From NCBI GenBank assembly GCA_019637295.1, contig JAHBVX010000012.1, positions 1 to 64,000 of the forward strand: a DNA stretch of 64,000 nt, read 5' to 3'. This DNA comes from Polyangiaceae bacterium (GTDB lineage Bacteria > Myxococcota_A > Polyangia > Polyangiales > Polyangiaceae). The position numbers and the translations under genes were made by a program. Below the pieces are notes generated by a model. The model made no database searches and had not been told where the DNA came from. It worked only from the letters and a program-made list of their open reading frames with translations. Below, one piece after another: positions 52,193 through 61,346 of the stretch (positions are counted from its first letter, which is position 1; every line of letters begins with the position of its first letter).

Positions 52193-52579
52193 TCATGCCG
52201 CGGGCGGCAAGCGCGCCGTCACCGCGGCGATGAACGCGGCGGGGTCCGTCAGGGAGACCGCGACGTGCTTCGGGTGTCTCATGAACAGCACGCCGTTCAC
52301 GGTCGGTTCGCGCAGGGAGATCTGCACCACGCCGTGGCTGGAGCCGACCAGGCCCAGCGTCTTGTCGCTGGCGATGCGGATCCCGTAGCCGAGCCACCAG
52401 GCCCAGTCGCGCTCAGCGAGCGCGCGCACGTTGGCGTAGGGGATGCGGACGTGCGCGATCCCGAAGCGCAGATCGATGTCTTCTTCCTCGAGGGTCGCCA
52501 CGGAGCGCGACTCGGTCGCCCCAATGATGAGCAGCGGCGCCCTCCATGCCCAGTCCCGTGCGATGGCGAAGGTCTCCAT
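52193..52579 (-). CDS. Hypothetical small protein
   Basis: A 128-aa protein, mostly beta (RAPLLIIGATESRSVATLEE, FGIAHVRIPYANVRALAERD, GVVQISLREPTVNGVLFMRH) with a C-terminal helix (DPAAFIAAVTARL). The pattern resembles a small PH-like fold (bPH type), in which a strand sandwich ends in a helix, but this is a guess from strand order. It has no membrane helix. It lies upstream of the L,D-transpeptidase gene on the same strand, 66 bases away, and may be co-transcribed. Confidence 0.5.
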   Translation of the reverse strand: METFAIARDWAWRAPLLIIGATESRSVATLEEEDIDLRFGIAHVRIPYANVRALAERDWAWWLGYGIRIASDKTLGLVGSSHGVVQISLREPTVNGVLFMRHPKHVAVSLTDPAAFIAAVTARLPPAA

Positions 52580-52732
52580 GGCCCGAGGGTACTACCCAGG
52601 CCTCGGCAGTAGAAGGGCAACTGCTTCGTGGCGTGTCGGACGCGTCGGACGCTCAGCGCCGCCCCGTCGACTTTGGTGGTACACTTGGGCAACCGCGCCC
52701 GCAGCGGGCAGCGTCAAGAGCGAGGCACGACC

Positions 52733-53458
52733 ATGAAGCGACTCCAGACCTGGTGGGTGATCGGCGCCACCCTCTCCCTCGTGGCGTGCGGCTCGACGAG
52801 CAGCGACTCCCCCGGGGCGGGTGGCAGTGGTGGAGCCTCGGCGAGCGGCGGCGCGAGCGCCGGCAGCGGGGGTGCAGCGGCCGCCAGCGGAGTGGGCGGC
52901 GTTGGTGGCAGCGCCGCGTCCGGCGGAGCCGGCGGCGTCGTGCCGGGTTGTCCGAGTGACACGCCACCAACCGCCGGCAGCGAGTGCGTTCCCGGGGCCG
53001 CCATTTGTCAGTACTCCTGTGAGTCGTGCAAGTGCGCGACGGGCACCTGGGAGTGCGCGCCTCACGAGTGCAAGACGCTGTGCAGTCACCCCGGCGCCTG
53101 GTGCGAGACCAGCACCGACGCGTGTCTCTGCTGGGGCGGCAGCTTCACCTGCGCGAACTCCGATGCTGGCACGGCGCCCGCAGGGCTGCCCTCGATCGTC
53201 GCAGACGGACAGAGCTGCACCAACGCTCAGATGGTCTGCAGCCCCCACGGCAGCAACGGCGAAGCGTGCAAGTGCGAAGCCGGCAAGTGGGACTGCGCGC
53301 CCCAGGCCCCGCCCAACCAGGGCTGCCCGTCCACCATCGATGACGGTGCGGCTTGTTCGACGCCGGGTCAGTTCTGTCAGACGTCGGGATTCTGTAAGCC
53401 CGTCTGCGTGTGCCAGCACTCGGGCACCTGGTCCTGCGCGCTGTTCACGCCTTGTTGA
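52733..53458 (+). CDS. Cys-rich lipoprotein with Gly/Ser stalk
   Basis: A 241-aa protein from ATG 52733. MKRLQTWWVIGATLSLVAC gives the lipobox. A ~55-residue Gly/Ser/Ala stalk is followed by Cys-rich modules of a repeated kind: CQYSCESCKCATGTWECAPH, CETSTDACLCWGGSFTCANS, CSPHGSNGEACKCEAGKWDC and CKPVCVCQHSGTWSC. Each ends in a C-x-C...G-x-W-x-C turn. The modules resemble small disulphide-stabilised domains of exported myxobacterial proteins. No enzyme motif was seen. It is convergent with the GH13 gene, stops seven bases apart. Confidence 0.72.
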   Translation: MKRLQTWWVIGATLSLVACGSTSSDSPGAGGSGGASASGGASAGSGGAAAASGVGGVGGSAASGGAGGVVPGCPSDTPPTAGSECVPGAAICQYSCESCKCATGTWECAPHECKTLCSHPGAWCETSTDACLCWGGSFTCANSDAGTAPAGLPSIVADGQSCTNAQMVCSPHGSNGEACKCEAGKWDCAPQAPPNQGCPSTIDDGAACSTPGQFCQTSGFCKPVCVCQHSGTWSCALFTPC

Positions 53459-53464
53459 GCGCCC

Positions 53465-55105
53465 TCACTTCGTCCTGAACACTGCCCCTTGGCGCGCGGG
53501 CATCGAGAGCGTGCCGGCCTCGCCCTCGATGGTGAGCGTGCCCTGCCCGAGGACGCGGCCGGGGCGTGACTCACCTCCCGGAAGCGCCAGCTTGGCCGAC
53601 ACGGGGTCGTCGGTCATGTTCACGACTACGACGTAGCGCTGGTCGGCGTCGAAGCGCCGGGCGGCGAAGACCCCCGCGTGATCCACGCTCAGGATCTCCG
53701 CGTCGCCGCTGCCCCACACCGCGCGGCCGCGTCTCAGGCCGAGTAGACTGCGGTAGTACGAGTGCATGCTGGCCGGGTCGCCCTGCTGCACCTCGAGGTT
53801 GGTGCTGTCGGCGTCGGCGCCGAAGGGGAGCCACGGCGTACCCGTCGTGAAGCCGTAGCCCGGCCCTCCGCTCCACAGCATGGGAGTGCGCGCGCTGTCG
53901 CGAAAGTCCACCACCTTCGCCGTACCCGAGCGCATGCCGAGCTCTTCACCGTAGTAGATGAAGGGTGATCCTCGCATGGTCATTTGGATTAGCGCGGCGC
54001 GGCGATGGCGGGACTCGTCGCCTTGCGCCGCGTCGAACGCGCGCACCACATCGTGCGAGCCGATCACGAGCGCGTCTTGGCTGCCCGCCGGGTACTCCGT
54101 CAGCGCGTTCTGAAAGGTGGCCAGCGTGGCTGCGGCGTTCTGCGAGCCGAACTGCAGGCTCCAGAAGTAACCAAAGCCGAAGTGGAACGCCATGTGGAAC
54201 TGATCGTTGCCACTTCCGAAGTACGACTTGGCGTCCGTCAGGTTCGTGGGCTCGGCGACGAGCACCCGGTCCGGGTACTCGTCCACCACCTGACGCAGTT
54301 GCTTGATGTAGGCCTTGGTCTTGTCGAGGAAGCCGCAGTCGTCCGCCGACTCGTAGAGCAGGCTGATGACGTCGCAGCGAAAACCGTCCACGCCCTTGTC
54401 GAGCCAGAAGCGCGCGACGTCGAGGGTCGCGGCCACCACCTCGGGGCTCTCGTAGTTCAGGTCCGGCTGCTCCGGGTAGAAGCGGTGAAAGTAGTACTGA
54501 TCGCGGCCCGCGTCGTACTCCCAGGCGCTCGGGCCGAACACGACGTTCTGCGTGCCGCAGGAGTTGTTGGGGTCCGAAGGCGTGTCGCTCCAGACGTACC
54601 AGTCCGCCTTTGGGTTGGTCTTGTCGGCGCGGGACTCCTGAAACCAGGCGTGCTCACTGCTCGTGTGATTGAGCACCAAGTCGATGATCACGCGCATGCC
54701 GCGGGCGTGAGCGGCGTCGAGCAGCGCCTCGAAGTCGCTCATGGCGCCGTAGTCCGGGTTGATGCCCTCGTAGTCCGCCACGTCGTAGCCCGAGTCCTTG
54801 AAGGGCGTGGGCATGATGGGCATGAGCCACAAGGCATCCACTCCGAGCGCCCTGAGGTCGTCCAAGCGCGACGTGAGCCCGGGCAAATCCCCGATACCGT
54901 CGCCGTCGGAGTCCTGCAGCGAGCGCACGTACACCTCGTAGAACACCGCGTGGCGATACCAGTCCGGCCCCGCCAACAGCAGGTCGGCCTCGGCTTCCCA
55001 GTCCCTCTCCGGAAATACCGGGTCGCTCGGTCTGTCGGCGCCGTCGTCTCCGCAGCCGAGCGCGCTCAGAGCGAGCGCCAACAACATCGTCCCTGCTCGT
55101 GCCAT
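53465..55105 (-). CDS. GH13-family glycosidase lipoprotein
   Basis: A 546-aa protein. MLLALALSALGC is a lipoprotein signal (Cys18). The alpha-amylase barrel shows DSDGDGIGDLPGL (early calcium loop), IIDLVLNHTS (region I), GFRCDVIS with the nucleophile Asp245 (region II), VLVAEP with acid/base Glu285 (region III), and GSHDVVR with Asp352 (region IV). In region IV the usual Asn of NHD is Ser, which is uncommon. The domain after ~470 is a beta sandwich (YVVVVNMTDDPVSAKLALPG). The sequence looks like the oligo-1,6-glucosidase/alpha-glucosidase/trehalose-synthase branch. It is surface- or periplasm-anchored. Confidence 0.85.
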   Translation of the reverse strand: MARAGTMLLALALSALGCGDDGADRPSDPVFPERDWEAEADLLLAGPDWYRHAVFYEVYVRSLQDSDGDGIGDLPGLTSRLDDLRALGVDALWLMPIMPTPFKDSGYDVADYEGINPDYGAMSDFEALLDAAHARGMRVIIDLVLNHTSSEHAWFQESRADKTNPKADWYVWSDTPSDPNNSCGTQNVVFGPSAWEYDAGRDQYYFHRFYPEQPDLNYESPEVVAATLDVARFWLDKGVDGFRCDVISLLYESADDCGFLDKTKAYIKQLRQVVDEYPDRVLVAEPTNLTDAKSYFGSGNDQFHMAFHFGFGYFWSLQFGSQNAAATLATFQNALTEYPAGSQDALVIGSHDVVRAFDAAQGDESRHRRAALIQMTMRGSPFIYYGEELGMRSGTAKVVDFRDSARTPMLWSGGPGYGFTTGTPWLPFGADADSTNLEVQQGDPASMHSYYRSLLGLRRGRAVWGSGDAEILSVDHAGVFAARRFDADQRYVVVVNMTDDPVSAKLALPGGESRPGRVLGQGTLTIEGEAGTLSMPARQGAVFRTK

Positions 55106-55321
55106 GCACGGAGCCTATCCGTCGCCTCCGCCCCCGTCGACCGAGTTCACTCGGCCTGCGCCGCGCGGCCAGAGTCCATTCGTCGGTCCGCACCCTCTGG
55201 TAGGCTCGACCTCCGTGTGCGACGAGCCATCACCTTCGCGCCCAAGGGCGGAACCCTGGTGCGCGCGTCGGCCCGGGCGTGAGACCGAGGCGTCCGGCGG
55301 TCCACCGGCCGGCACGGGCCA

Positions 55322-58297
55322 TCACGGGTACGGACGCCTGACCCACGCGCGCCCGCCGTGAAACGATCCACAGCTCGAGAGCTGGGGTGGGATCACGAAC
55401 TCTCCGGTCGCGTCGATGAAGCCCCACGCACCGCCGCTGCGCGCCGCGGCCAGGCCCTCCGAGAAGCCCATCACGCCGGCGAAGCGTGGAGGGATCACGA
55501 GCTGCCCGGCGGTGTCCAGGAATCCCCAGCGTGCGCGTCGTTGGATCGCCGCGAGGCCCTCACGGAACTCGTGGGCGCTCTCGAGACCCTCCGCCAGCGT
55601 CTCGCCGGACGGAGAGACGAACCCTCTGGTTCCGCGGTGCTCGAAGATACCGATGCCTGCGCTCGCGTCGAAGACTCGCTCGTAGCGGGGCTCGCCCAGG
55701 GCGCGACCGGTCGGCGTGATCCACGTCCAAGCCTCTCCGAGGCGCACCGCCGCGAGTCCCTCGACGAAGTCTCGAGCTTGCTCGAAGCGCGCTTCGATCA
55801 CCAGCGCCCCCTGGTCGTTCACGTAGCCCCAGCGATCCCCGCGACGCACCCGCGCGAGCCCGCCGCAGTGTAAGCCCGCTTCATCGAACTCGGCGTCCCC
55901 GCGCGAGTCGCCGTCGCGGTCGATGAAGCGAAAGCCCCCGCCGGCGAGCCTCACGGCAGCCACGCCCTCGGAGAACGCGCTCGCCTGCTGGAAACGCGGC
56001 TCGACGACCCAGCTGCCCCGGTCATCGACGTAGCCCCAGAGCTCGCCGACCGACGCGGCGCAGCGACCTTCGCGGAACGTGCCGCAACCGGAGACAGGCT
56101 CGCCGAACAGGAGTCCGCCGTCGCGGTCAACCAAGTCGTAGCCGCCCGCCGACCACTCGACGCGAGCGAAGCCCTCCACCATGTCGGTCAACGCGCGCGC
56201 GGCGGGCAGCCACACACACTGGCCGTCGCGGCGCAAGAGCCCCCACAGCGCCACCGCGGGGAAGCGACCCAGGATGTCCGGCTCGCCTCGGGCCACGCGA
56301 CGGCAACCGCCAGACAGCGGTCCAATCCAGCTGTAGTAGTGCGGCTCGTGGAGCTCGCCGCTCGGGCCGACCAGACCAAACAACCTAGGCCCCAAGTGAG
56401 CGACTCGGCTCGCGCCGCCCTCGAAGTCGAACACCGACGTGAACTGGAAGTCGATGACCCGATGGCCCTCGCGATCGATGAAGCCGAAGTCGTGGTCGTA
56501 GCGCGGGAGAAACTCACGCTTGCCGTAGTGACCCGCCACGTCGAACACGATCGCGCGCAGCGGTCGAGTCTCCCTGGTGCGTGACTGCTCCAGGGCCGCG
56601 TCGACGCCGCTGAGCTCGTACGCCGTGCCACCGAGCAGCTCCGCGTACGTTCGGTCGCCCTCGTCCCACACAGCGGACACCACGCGATTGAGCCGACCGA
56701 GGTGATGGAGCGCGCCTTCGCCGTCCACGCCGACGAACACCGTGAAGGCCAGCTCCGGCGGCGAGTTCTGGAGGGTCAAGGCCAGCAGCCGGCCGCCGCC
56801 ACCGAGGTGGAGCTGGTCGAAGCCAGTCACGGGGAGACTGAGATCCCGCGCCCACACGCCGTCGCGAAGGCAGAAGCGTTGAACCTCCGAGTGAGCCTGG
56901 AACACCCTCAGGAGCAGCCAGCACTCATCCTGGCCGCGTTGCACGGACAGCACCTGGGGCCAACAGCGGTACACGGGCTCGATGGCGCCAGTGCCGACGT
57001 CGACGTCCCACACGGCGTCCAGCGTGGCGACGGCGCAGCGCGCCCGGTCGGGCGAGAGCGCATGGCGCTTGACCTCTCCCACCGCAGTCACATCGATCCC
57101 GAGCGCCTCCAGGTCACGGACCGACGGTCGACGCGCGTCGGAGCGGAGGTTTAGCCAGAGTGCGCTCGAGCCGTCGAAGCGCAGCTCGCTCGCAGGCGGC
57201 GCAGGCGGCGTCTCGAGGGCGAGCCGGTCGTGGATCTTCTGTACGCGCCACGCGCCCGCCGCTCGCAACGCTTCGGACACGCCCAAGAGCTCGAACCCGT
57301 GAGAGCCTACGATGCGATCGCTCCCGACGCGCAGCGGCCCGATGTCCGCCGGGTGTTTGGCGAGCACCATCACCCCTGCGTCCGTGGCTCCGAGCACGAC
57401 CGTCCCCCAGCGATCTTTGCGGGCCGCGCGCGTGAGCACCACGACGCGTCCGTCCATCGCGGACTGAACGTGCTCGGCGAGGACCTCTATCTGATACAGA
57501 TAATCCCCGGTCGCGCTCACGACGTGCAGCAGACCCTTGGACTGCACCTTCGCCCATCGCTCCGAACCCGGGAACGCGCCATTCAGGGAGTCGAGAGTCG
57601 CGACCTCGGGATCGTGGCGATCGAGCTCGACTTTCCCCTCGCTGCACAGCACGCACACCCGATCGTCCGCGACCCACGCCGACTCGAGCTGCCACCAGCC
57701 CTCGAGCACGACCGTCTCGGCGCCGGAGTCGAGGCTGACCACGCGCGTGCGCACCGGATGCGTCGACAGGCGAAGAGCCTTGCTGGGCGAGGTCAGCGAG
57801 ACCGGGTCGGGGGGAATGTCGTGGGTGGGCAAGAAGCCGACCTGCCCGTTCGCTTGCGCTTCGCGCGCCTCGACGCAAGCTCGTTCGAACGCTCCTTCGG
57901 CGAAGTACTGGTCGTAGCGGTCGATCTCCCGGAGCGCGGCGCCGAGCCCGGCGCTGTCCTTGGACGGCTGGTAGTACGTGCGCAGCAGATCGTCGAGATC
58001 CGCATAGTCACGCGCGGCCTCACCGTTCGGGCGCACGCACCACACCCCGCCCGACTCGGGCTCGAGCTCGAAGCGGGTGCCATCGTCGCGCGTCGCGATC
58101 GATACGCGGCCCGACGAGGCGACGGGCAACTCCGGGTCAGGAGTCGTGAACGTGACCGCGCCGAGCACGAGCCGATGGGGCCCGTGCTCGGCCACGGCGC
58201 GGGAGAACGCGGCGAGATCTGCCGTGCCCTCGCCGGAGTAGTCCCCACGCCGCGCCAGCCGCAGCCACGCGCGGGAGAACCGTCCGGGCGCCGTCAC
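55322..58297 (-). CDS. WG-repeat protein of a coupled TPR/WG pair
   Basis: A 991-aa protein from the GTG at 58295-58297, which overlaps the TPR stop (GTGA). A longer start at 58438 would overlap the TPR gene by 145 bases. Residues ~1-500 are beta-rich and unrecognised, with TWEDVDVGTG-like turns (AVWDEGDRTYAELLGGTAYE). From ~620 a series of WG repeats appears: LWGYVDDRGSWVVEPRFQQA, RWGYVNDQGALVIEARFEQA, RWGFLDTAGQLVIPPRFAGV and AWGFIDATGEFVIPPQL, with degenerate units between. WG repeats are binding surfaces in many uncharacterised bacterial proteins. There is no signal peptide. It probably works with the TPR partner. Confidence 0.85.
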   Translation of the reverse strand: MTAPGRFSRAWLRLARRGDYSGEGTADLAAFSRAVAEHGPHRLVLGAVTFTTPDPELPVASSGRVSIATRDDGTRFELEPESGGVWCVRPNGEAARDYADLDDLLRTYYQPSKDSAGLGAALREIDRYDQYFAEGAFERACVEAREAQANGQVGFLPTHDIPPDPVSLTSPSKALRLSTHPVRTRVVSLDSGAETVVLEGWWQLESAWVADDRVCVLCSEGKVELDRHDPEVATLDSLNGAFPGSERWAKVQSKGLLHVVSATGDYLYQIEVLAEHVQSAMDGRVVVLTRAARKDRWGTVVLGATDAGVMVLAKHPADIGPLRVGSDRIVGSHGFELLGVSEALRAAGAWRVQKIHDRLALETPPAPPASELRFDGSSALWLNLRSDARRPSVRDLEALGIDVTAVGEVKRHALSPDRARCAVATLDAVWDVDVGTGAIEPVYRCWPQVLSVQRGQDECWLLLRVFQAHSEVQRFCLRDGVWARDLSLPVTGFDQLHLGGGGRLLALTLQNSPPELAFTVFVGVDGEGALHHLGRLNRVVSAVWDEGDRTYAELLGGTAYELSGVDAALEQSRTRETRPLRAIVFDVAGHYGKREFLPRYDHDFGFIDREGHRVIDFQFTSVFDFEGGASRVAHLGPRLFGLVGPSGELHEPHYYSWIGPLSGGCRRVARGEPDILGRFPAVALWGLLRRDGQCVWLPAARALTDMVEGFARVEWSAGGYDLVDRDGGLLFGEPVSGCGTFREGRCAASVGELWGYVDDRGSWVVEPRFQQASAFSEGVAAVRLAGGGFRFIDRDGDSRGDAEFDEAGLHCGGLARVRRGDRWGYVNDQGALVIEARFEQARDFVEGLAAVRLGEAWTWITPTGRALGEPRYERVFDASAGIGIFEHRGTRGFVSPSGETLAEGLESAHEFREGLAAIQRRARWGFLDTAGQLVIPPRFAGVMGFSEGLAAARSGGAWGFIDATGEFVIPPQLSSCGSFHGGRAWVRRPYP

Positions 58298-60207
58298 GAG
58301 GACTCGAGGAACTCCACCAGCCAGTCCACCTCGTCGGGCTCGAGCTCCTCGTCCGCCTCGAGCTTGGCGACGAGGGCGGAGGCCTTGTCCGAGCTCTGGG
58401 TCCGCGCCTTCAAGAAGTCGATGTGCGCCGATGGGCACTCGTTGGCTTCGATGCGTTCGATGACGTTGTCGAGGATCTCACTAGCGTCCACGCTCGAAGG
58501 ATCCTCGGCGGCGATCCGCGTGCGGATGTGATCCCCTCGCGCGTAGCCAATGGGGTGTCCGAAGTCGTACGCCAAGTCGTAGTCTCGCTTGGCGTCCTGC
58601 AGGCGTCCGAGCGCCTCGTTCGCCTCGCCTCGCATCATCGCGGCGTCGGCCGCGAACCGCCCTTGGCCGCGATTGCGGTACGCCTCGAAGGCTCGCGTCG
58701 CGTCCGGGAGCACGTTCTCGTGCTCTGCATTTTCAGCGAAATGGCGCGCTCGATAGAACCAAGGCTGGCCTGCCGAGGGATCCGCGGCTCCCGCCCTGGC
58801 CAGGTACTCGAGCCCTTCTTGGAGCCGGTCGGTCCTGATGCACAGGTTGCCCAAGGCGCACAAGGCGTCGGGGTACGCGGGGTCGAGCGCGATCGCTTCG
58901 CGCAGGTTCGGCTCGATGACGGAGTCGGGCACCTCGAGCTCTCGCAAGAACGCCGAGTTGTACAGGGCCTTGGAGAGGTAGCGGCTCGGCGCATCGCCTG
59001 GCACGCGCGCCTCCTTGCGGAACGCCTCGGCAGCCGTCTCGAACTCGGCGACCGCGTCGGCCTGCATGCGCTGGTCGAGCAGGTCGAGGGCCGCGTCGAA
59101 GTGATCCAGGCCGCGCTCGTTGCCGAAGGTCTGAGTGCGCAGCTTGCGGGCTTGCGCGTCTCCCAAGGCCTCCGCGCGAAGCCACGCCGCCTTGGCGTCG
59201 TCCATCTGCTCCAGGGAGCGGTAGAGTTCCCCGAGCAGCACCTGCGCGCTGGCGTCCATGGGATCGTCGGTGGCGTGCTTGGAGCAGATCTCGAGCGCCT
59301 TTGGCTTGTCCCCTTGGGCAAACAGGTGTCGCGCGTAGAGCACAGCGGCCTCCTTCGCCGAGAGTTCGTGTGCCTTGGCGAAGGACGCCGTCTCGCCGTC
59401 GATCGCTGCGCGCGTCAGCCAAGTATCGGCTCGGTCCGGGTGGCGCTCCGTCAGCGCCCGCGCCGCCGCCACCGCTTCGTCCTTGCGCCCCAGCGCGCCC
59501 AGCATCCGGCCCAGGTAATCCACCGTGCGCAGATCGCGCCTGGGCGAAGACAGCCCGAGCTCGAGGGCCTTGCTGCAGTGCTCGACTCCCAGGGCCGGGT
59601 TCGACTGCTCGAGCGTGGTGCCGAACATGAAGTGCTCGTCGCCCGAGACGAGGGGGAAGCCGGCCTGCACCAAGATCTCCGCCGCGACGGGGTCCCCCTT
59701 CACGTGGAGGCACGCCTTTCTCAGATCGCTCTCGGCGCCATCGCGGTCGCCTGCGTCGAGGCGCCGCTTGCCGCGCAGCCGGTACAGGTAGCCCTTCTCC
59801 GCGCCGAGACGCTCCAGGTTCGAGAGCGCGCGATCGCACGTCTCCGGGTCTTGGGTGTCGAAGGAGACATAAAACAGATTCTCCCACGCGTACGGGTAGT
59901 CGGGATCGAGCTCGAGAGCGCGGCGCAGATCGGCCTTCGCGGGCTCGCGCTGCAGCATGCGATCCGAGACGCCTCCCCGATGGGCGAGCGCGTGCGCATG
60001 GTCCGGCGCTTCGGCCAAGATCTGCTCGAGGCAGTGCAGGGCCGGCGGATGCTGACGCAGTTGCTCGAGCGCGCGGCCGACGAGCACACGCATCTCGAGC
60101 GCTGCGGGCGACGGCCCGAGCTCCTTGGCGGCCAAGAGTGCGTGGTCGATCGTGGCAACGAAGTGATTGCGCTCGAACAGCGCCCGTGCGTGTGCAGCGT
60201 GGTCCAT
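58294..60207 (-). CDS. TPR protein of a coupled TPR/WG pair
   Basis: A 637-aa protein, almost entirely helical repeats: ALHCLEQILAEAPDHAHALA, KADLRRALELDPDYPYAWEN, HCSKALELGLSSPRRDLRTV and REAIALDPAYPDALCALGNL, plus an acidic end (DEELEPDEVDWLVEFLESS). It has no signal or membrane helix, so it is cytoplasmic. It is the first gene of the pair; the WG gene begins within its stop codon. The IS21-like element lies upstream, beyond 60283, and the gap 60208-60282 may carry the promoter. Confidence 0.82.
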   Translation of the reverse strand: MDHAAHARALFERNHFVATIDHALLAAKELGPSPAALEMRVLVGRALEQLRQHPPALHCLEQILAEAPDHAHALAHRGGVSDRMLQREPAKADLRRALELDPDYPYAWENLFYVSFDTQDPETCDRALSNLERLGAEKGYLYRLRGKRRLDAGDRDGAESDLRKACLHVKGDPVAAEILVQAGFPLVSGDEHFMFGTTLEQSNPALGVEHCSKALELGLSSPRRDLRTVDYLGRMLGALGRKDEAVAAARALTERHPDRADTWLTRAAIDGETASFAKAHELSAKEAAVLYARHLFAQGDKPKALEICSKHATDDPMDASAQVLLGELYRSLEQMDDAKAAWLRAEALGDAQARKLRTQTFGNERGLDHFDAALDLLDQRMQADAVAEFETAAEAFRKEARVPGDAPSRYLSKALYNSAFLRELEVPDSVIEPNLREAIALDPAYPDALCALGNLCIRTDRLQEGLEYLARAGAADPSAGQPWFYRARHFAENAEHENVLPDATRAFEAYRNRGQGRFAADAAMMRGEANEALGRLQDAKRDYDLAYDFGHPIGYARGDHIRTRIAAEDPSSVDASEILDNVIERIEANECPSAHIDFLKARTQSSDKASALVAKLEADEELEPDEVDWLVEFLESS

Positions 60208-60282
60208 GACTCCTCCACTAGTTGGAACGGTCGCCCACGGTAGGCACGCCGAGCGGCGACGTCCACCCTCTTCAGCGGCGGC

Positions 60283-60477
60283 TTAACACTGATCCATTCC
60301 CGGGCCTGGAACAGAGCCACCCGGGGCTGGCCTCCGCGGCGGCTCGTCGAGCCTGGGGTGCTGGACGAAGAAGGCGGCGACGAGGGCCTCGAGGGAAAGG
60401 TCGGCGAGGGCGAGGGCGGCGACGATCTGTTGGTCGAGGTCGCCGACGTCGAGCGGTGGGCGCAGGCGTGCGATCAT
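60283..60477 (-). CDS. Small frame coupled to istB
   Basis: A 64-aa open frame, starting ATG at 60475-60477 inside the istB stop (ATGA). The first ~45 residues (MIARLRPPLDVGDLDQQIVA and ALALADLSLEALVAAFF) look natural, helical and leucine-rich; the Pro-rich end does not. Some IS21-type elements have short accessory frames after istB, which would fit here. It may equally be the leftover of the inter-element sequence. Confidence 0.35.
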   Translation of the reverse strand: MIARLRPPLDVGDLDQQIVAALALADLSLEALVAAFFVQHPRLDEPPRRPAPGGSVPGPGMDQC

Positions 60478-61346
60478 GGCTGCTCCGGCTCAGGGGTCTC
60501 AGTTGGCTCCTTGGACTTCTTGCGCTTGGTGGCGCGGTCGGCAGCGACGCGCTGGCGGTAGCTCGGTCCGTCGACGTCGATGCGGATGGCGTGCATGGCC
60601 AGGCGGTCGAGGATGGCTGCGGTCACGACGGCGTCGCCGAGGTAACGACCCCAGTGGCTGAGGTCGATGTTGGAGGTGATGGCGGTCGATGAGTGGCCGT
60701 GGCGGCGGTCGATGAGGTTGTAGAGGGTGTGAGCGGCGGTGGGCTCGTCGCCGCGCTTGCGCACCTGTCCGAGGCCGACGTCGTCGATGATCAGCAAGGC
60801 CGGGCGCACCCAGGCACGGAGGCGACTCGGGTAGGTGCCATCGGCGAGGCCGACGTGCAGGTCGTCGAGCAGATCGACGCAGCGGGCATAGCGGAGGGCG
60901 ATGCGTTGCTCGCAGGCACTCAGGCCGCAGGCCTTGAGGATGTGGCTCTTTCCGGTGCCAGGCTTGCCGGTGATGATCACGTCGTCGTGACGGCGGACGA
61001 AGTCGAGGCGAGCAAGCTCGAGGATGAAGTCCTTGTCGAGGGTGGGCTGGAAGTCCCAGTCGAAGGCCTCGAGGGTCTTTCGCTCGACGAGGCCGCTGTT
61101 ACGGATGCGGCGCTCGATGCGGTGTGCGCTCTTGTGGCCGACCTCGGCGCCGAGCACGTGCTCGAGCCAGGCGGAGTGCACGGGGCGCTCGCGGCTCGCC
61201 CACGCAAGCAAGTCGTCGAGGGAGGCGAGGGTGTGGGTCAGTCCGAGGAAGGCGAGGTGTCGGGTCGAGCTTGTGTCCCCCGCCGCGGGGCGCAAGCTCG
61301 TGGCGTGCGACGCACGCGAGGTTGGCGGCGTAGACGAAGAGCTCAT
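60474..61346 (-). CDS. istB: IstB-like AAA+ transposition helper
   Basis: A 290-aa AAA+ protein of the DnaC/IstB type. Walker A GKPGTGKS (127-134) and Walker B LLIIDDVG (184-191) are intact. Sensor-like STAITSNIDLSHWGRYLGDA and the C-terminal arginine region ILDRLAMHAIRIDVDGPSYR match the family end. The N-terminal ~30 residues (MSSSSTPPTSRASH) are atypical and overlap istA; homology starts near HLAFLGLTHTLASLDDLL. It directs the transposase to target DNA in IS21 systems. Confidence 0.88.
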   Translation of the reverse strand: MSSSSTPPTSRASHATSLRPAAGDTSSTRHLAFLGLTHTLASLDDLLAWASRERPVHSAWLEHVLGAEVGHKSAHRIERRIRNSGLVERKTLEAFDWDFQPTLDKDFILELARLDFVRRHDDVIITGKPGTGKSHILKACGLSACEQRIALRYARCVDLLDDLHVGLADGTYPSRLRAWVRPALLIIDDVGLGQVRKRGDEPTAAHTLYNLIDRRHGHSSTAITSNIDLSHWGRYLGDAVVTAAILDRLAMHAIRIDVDGPSYRQRVAADRATKRKKSKEPTETPEPEQP

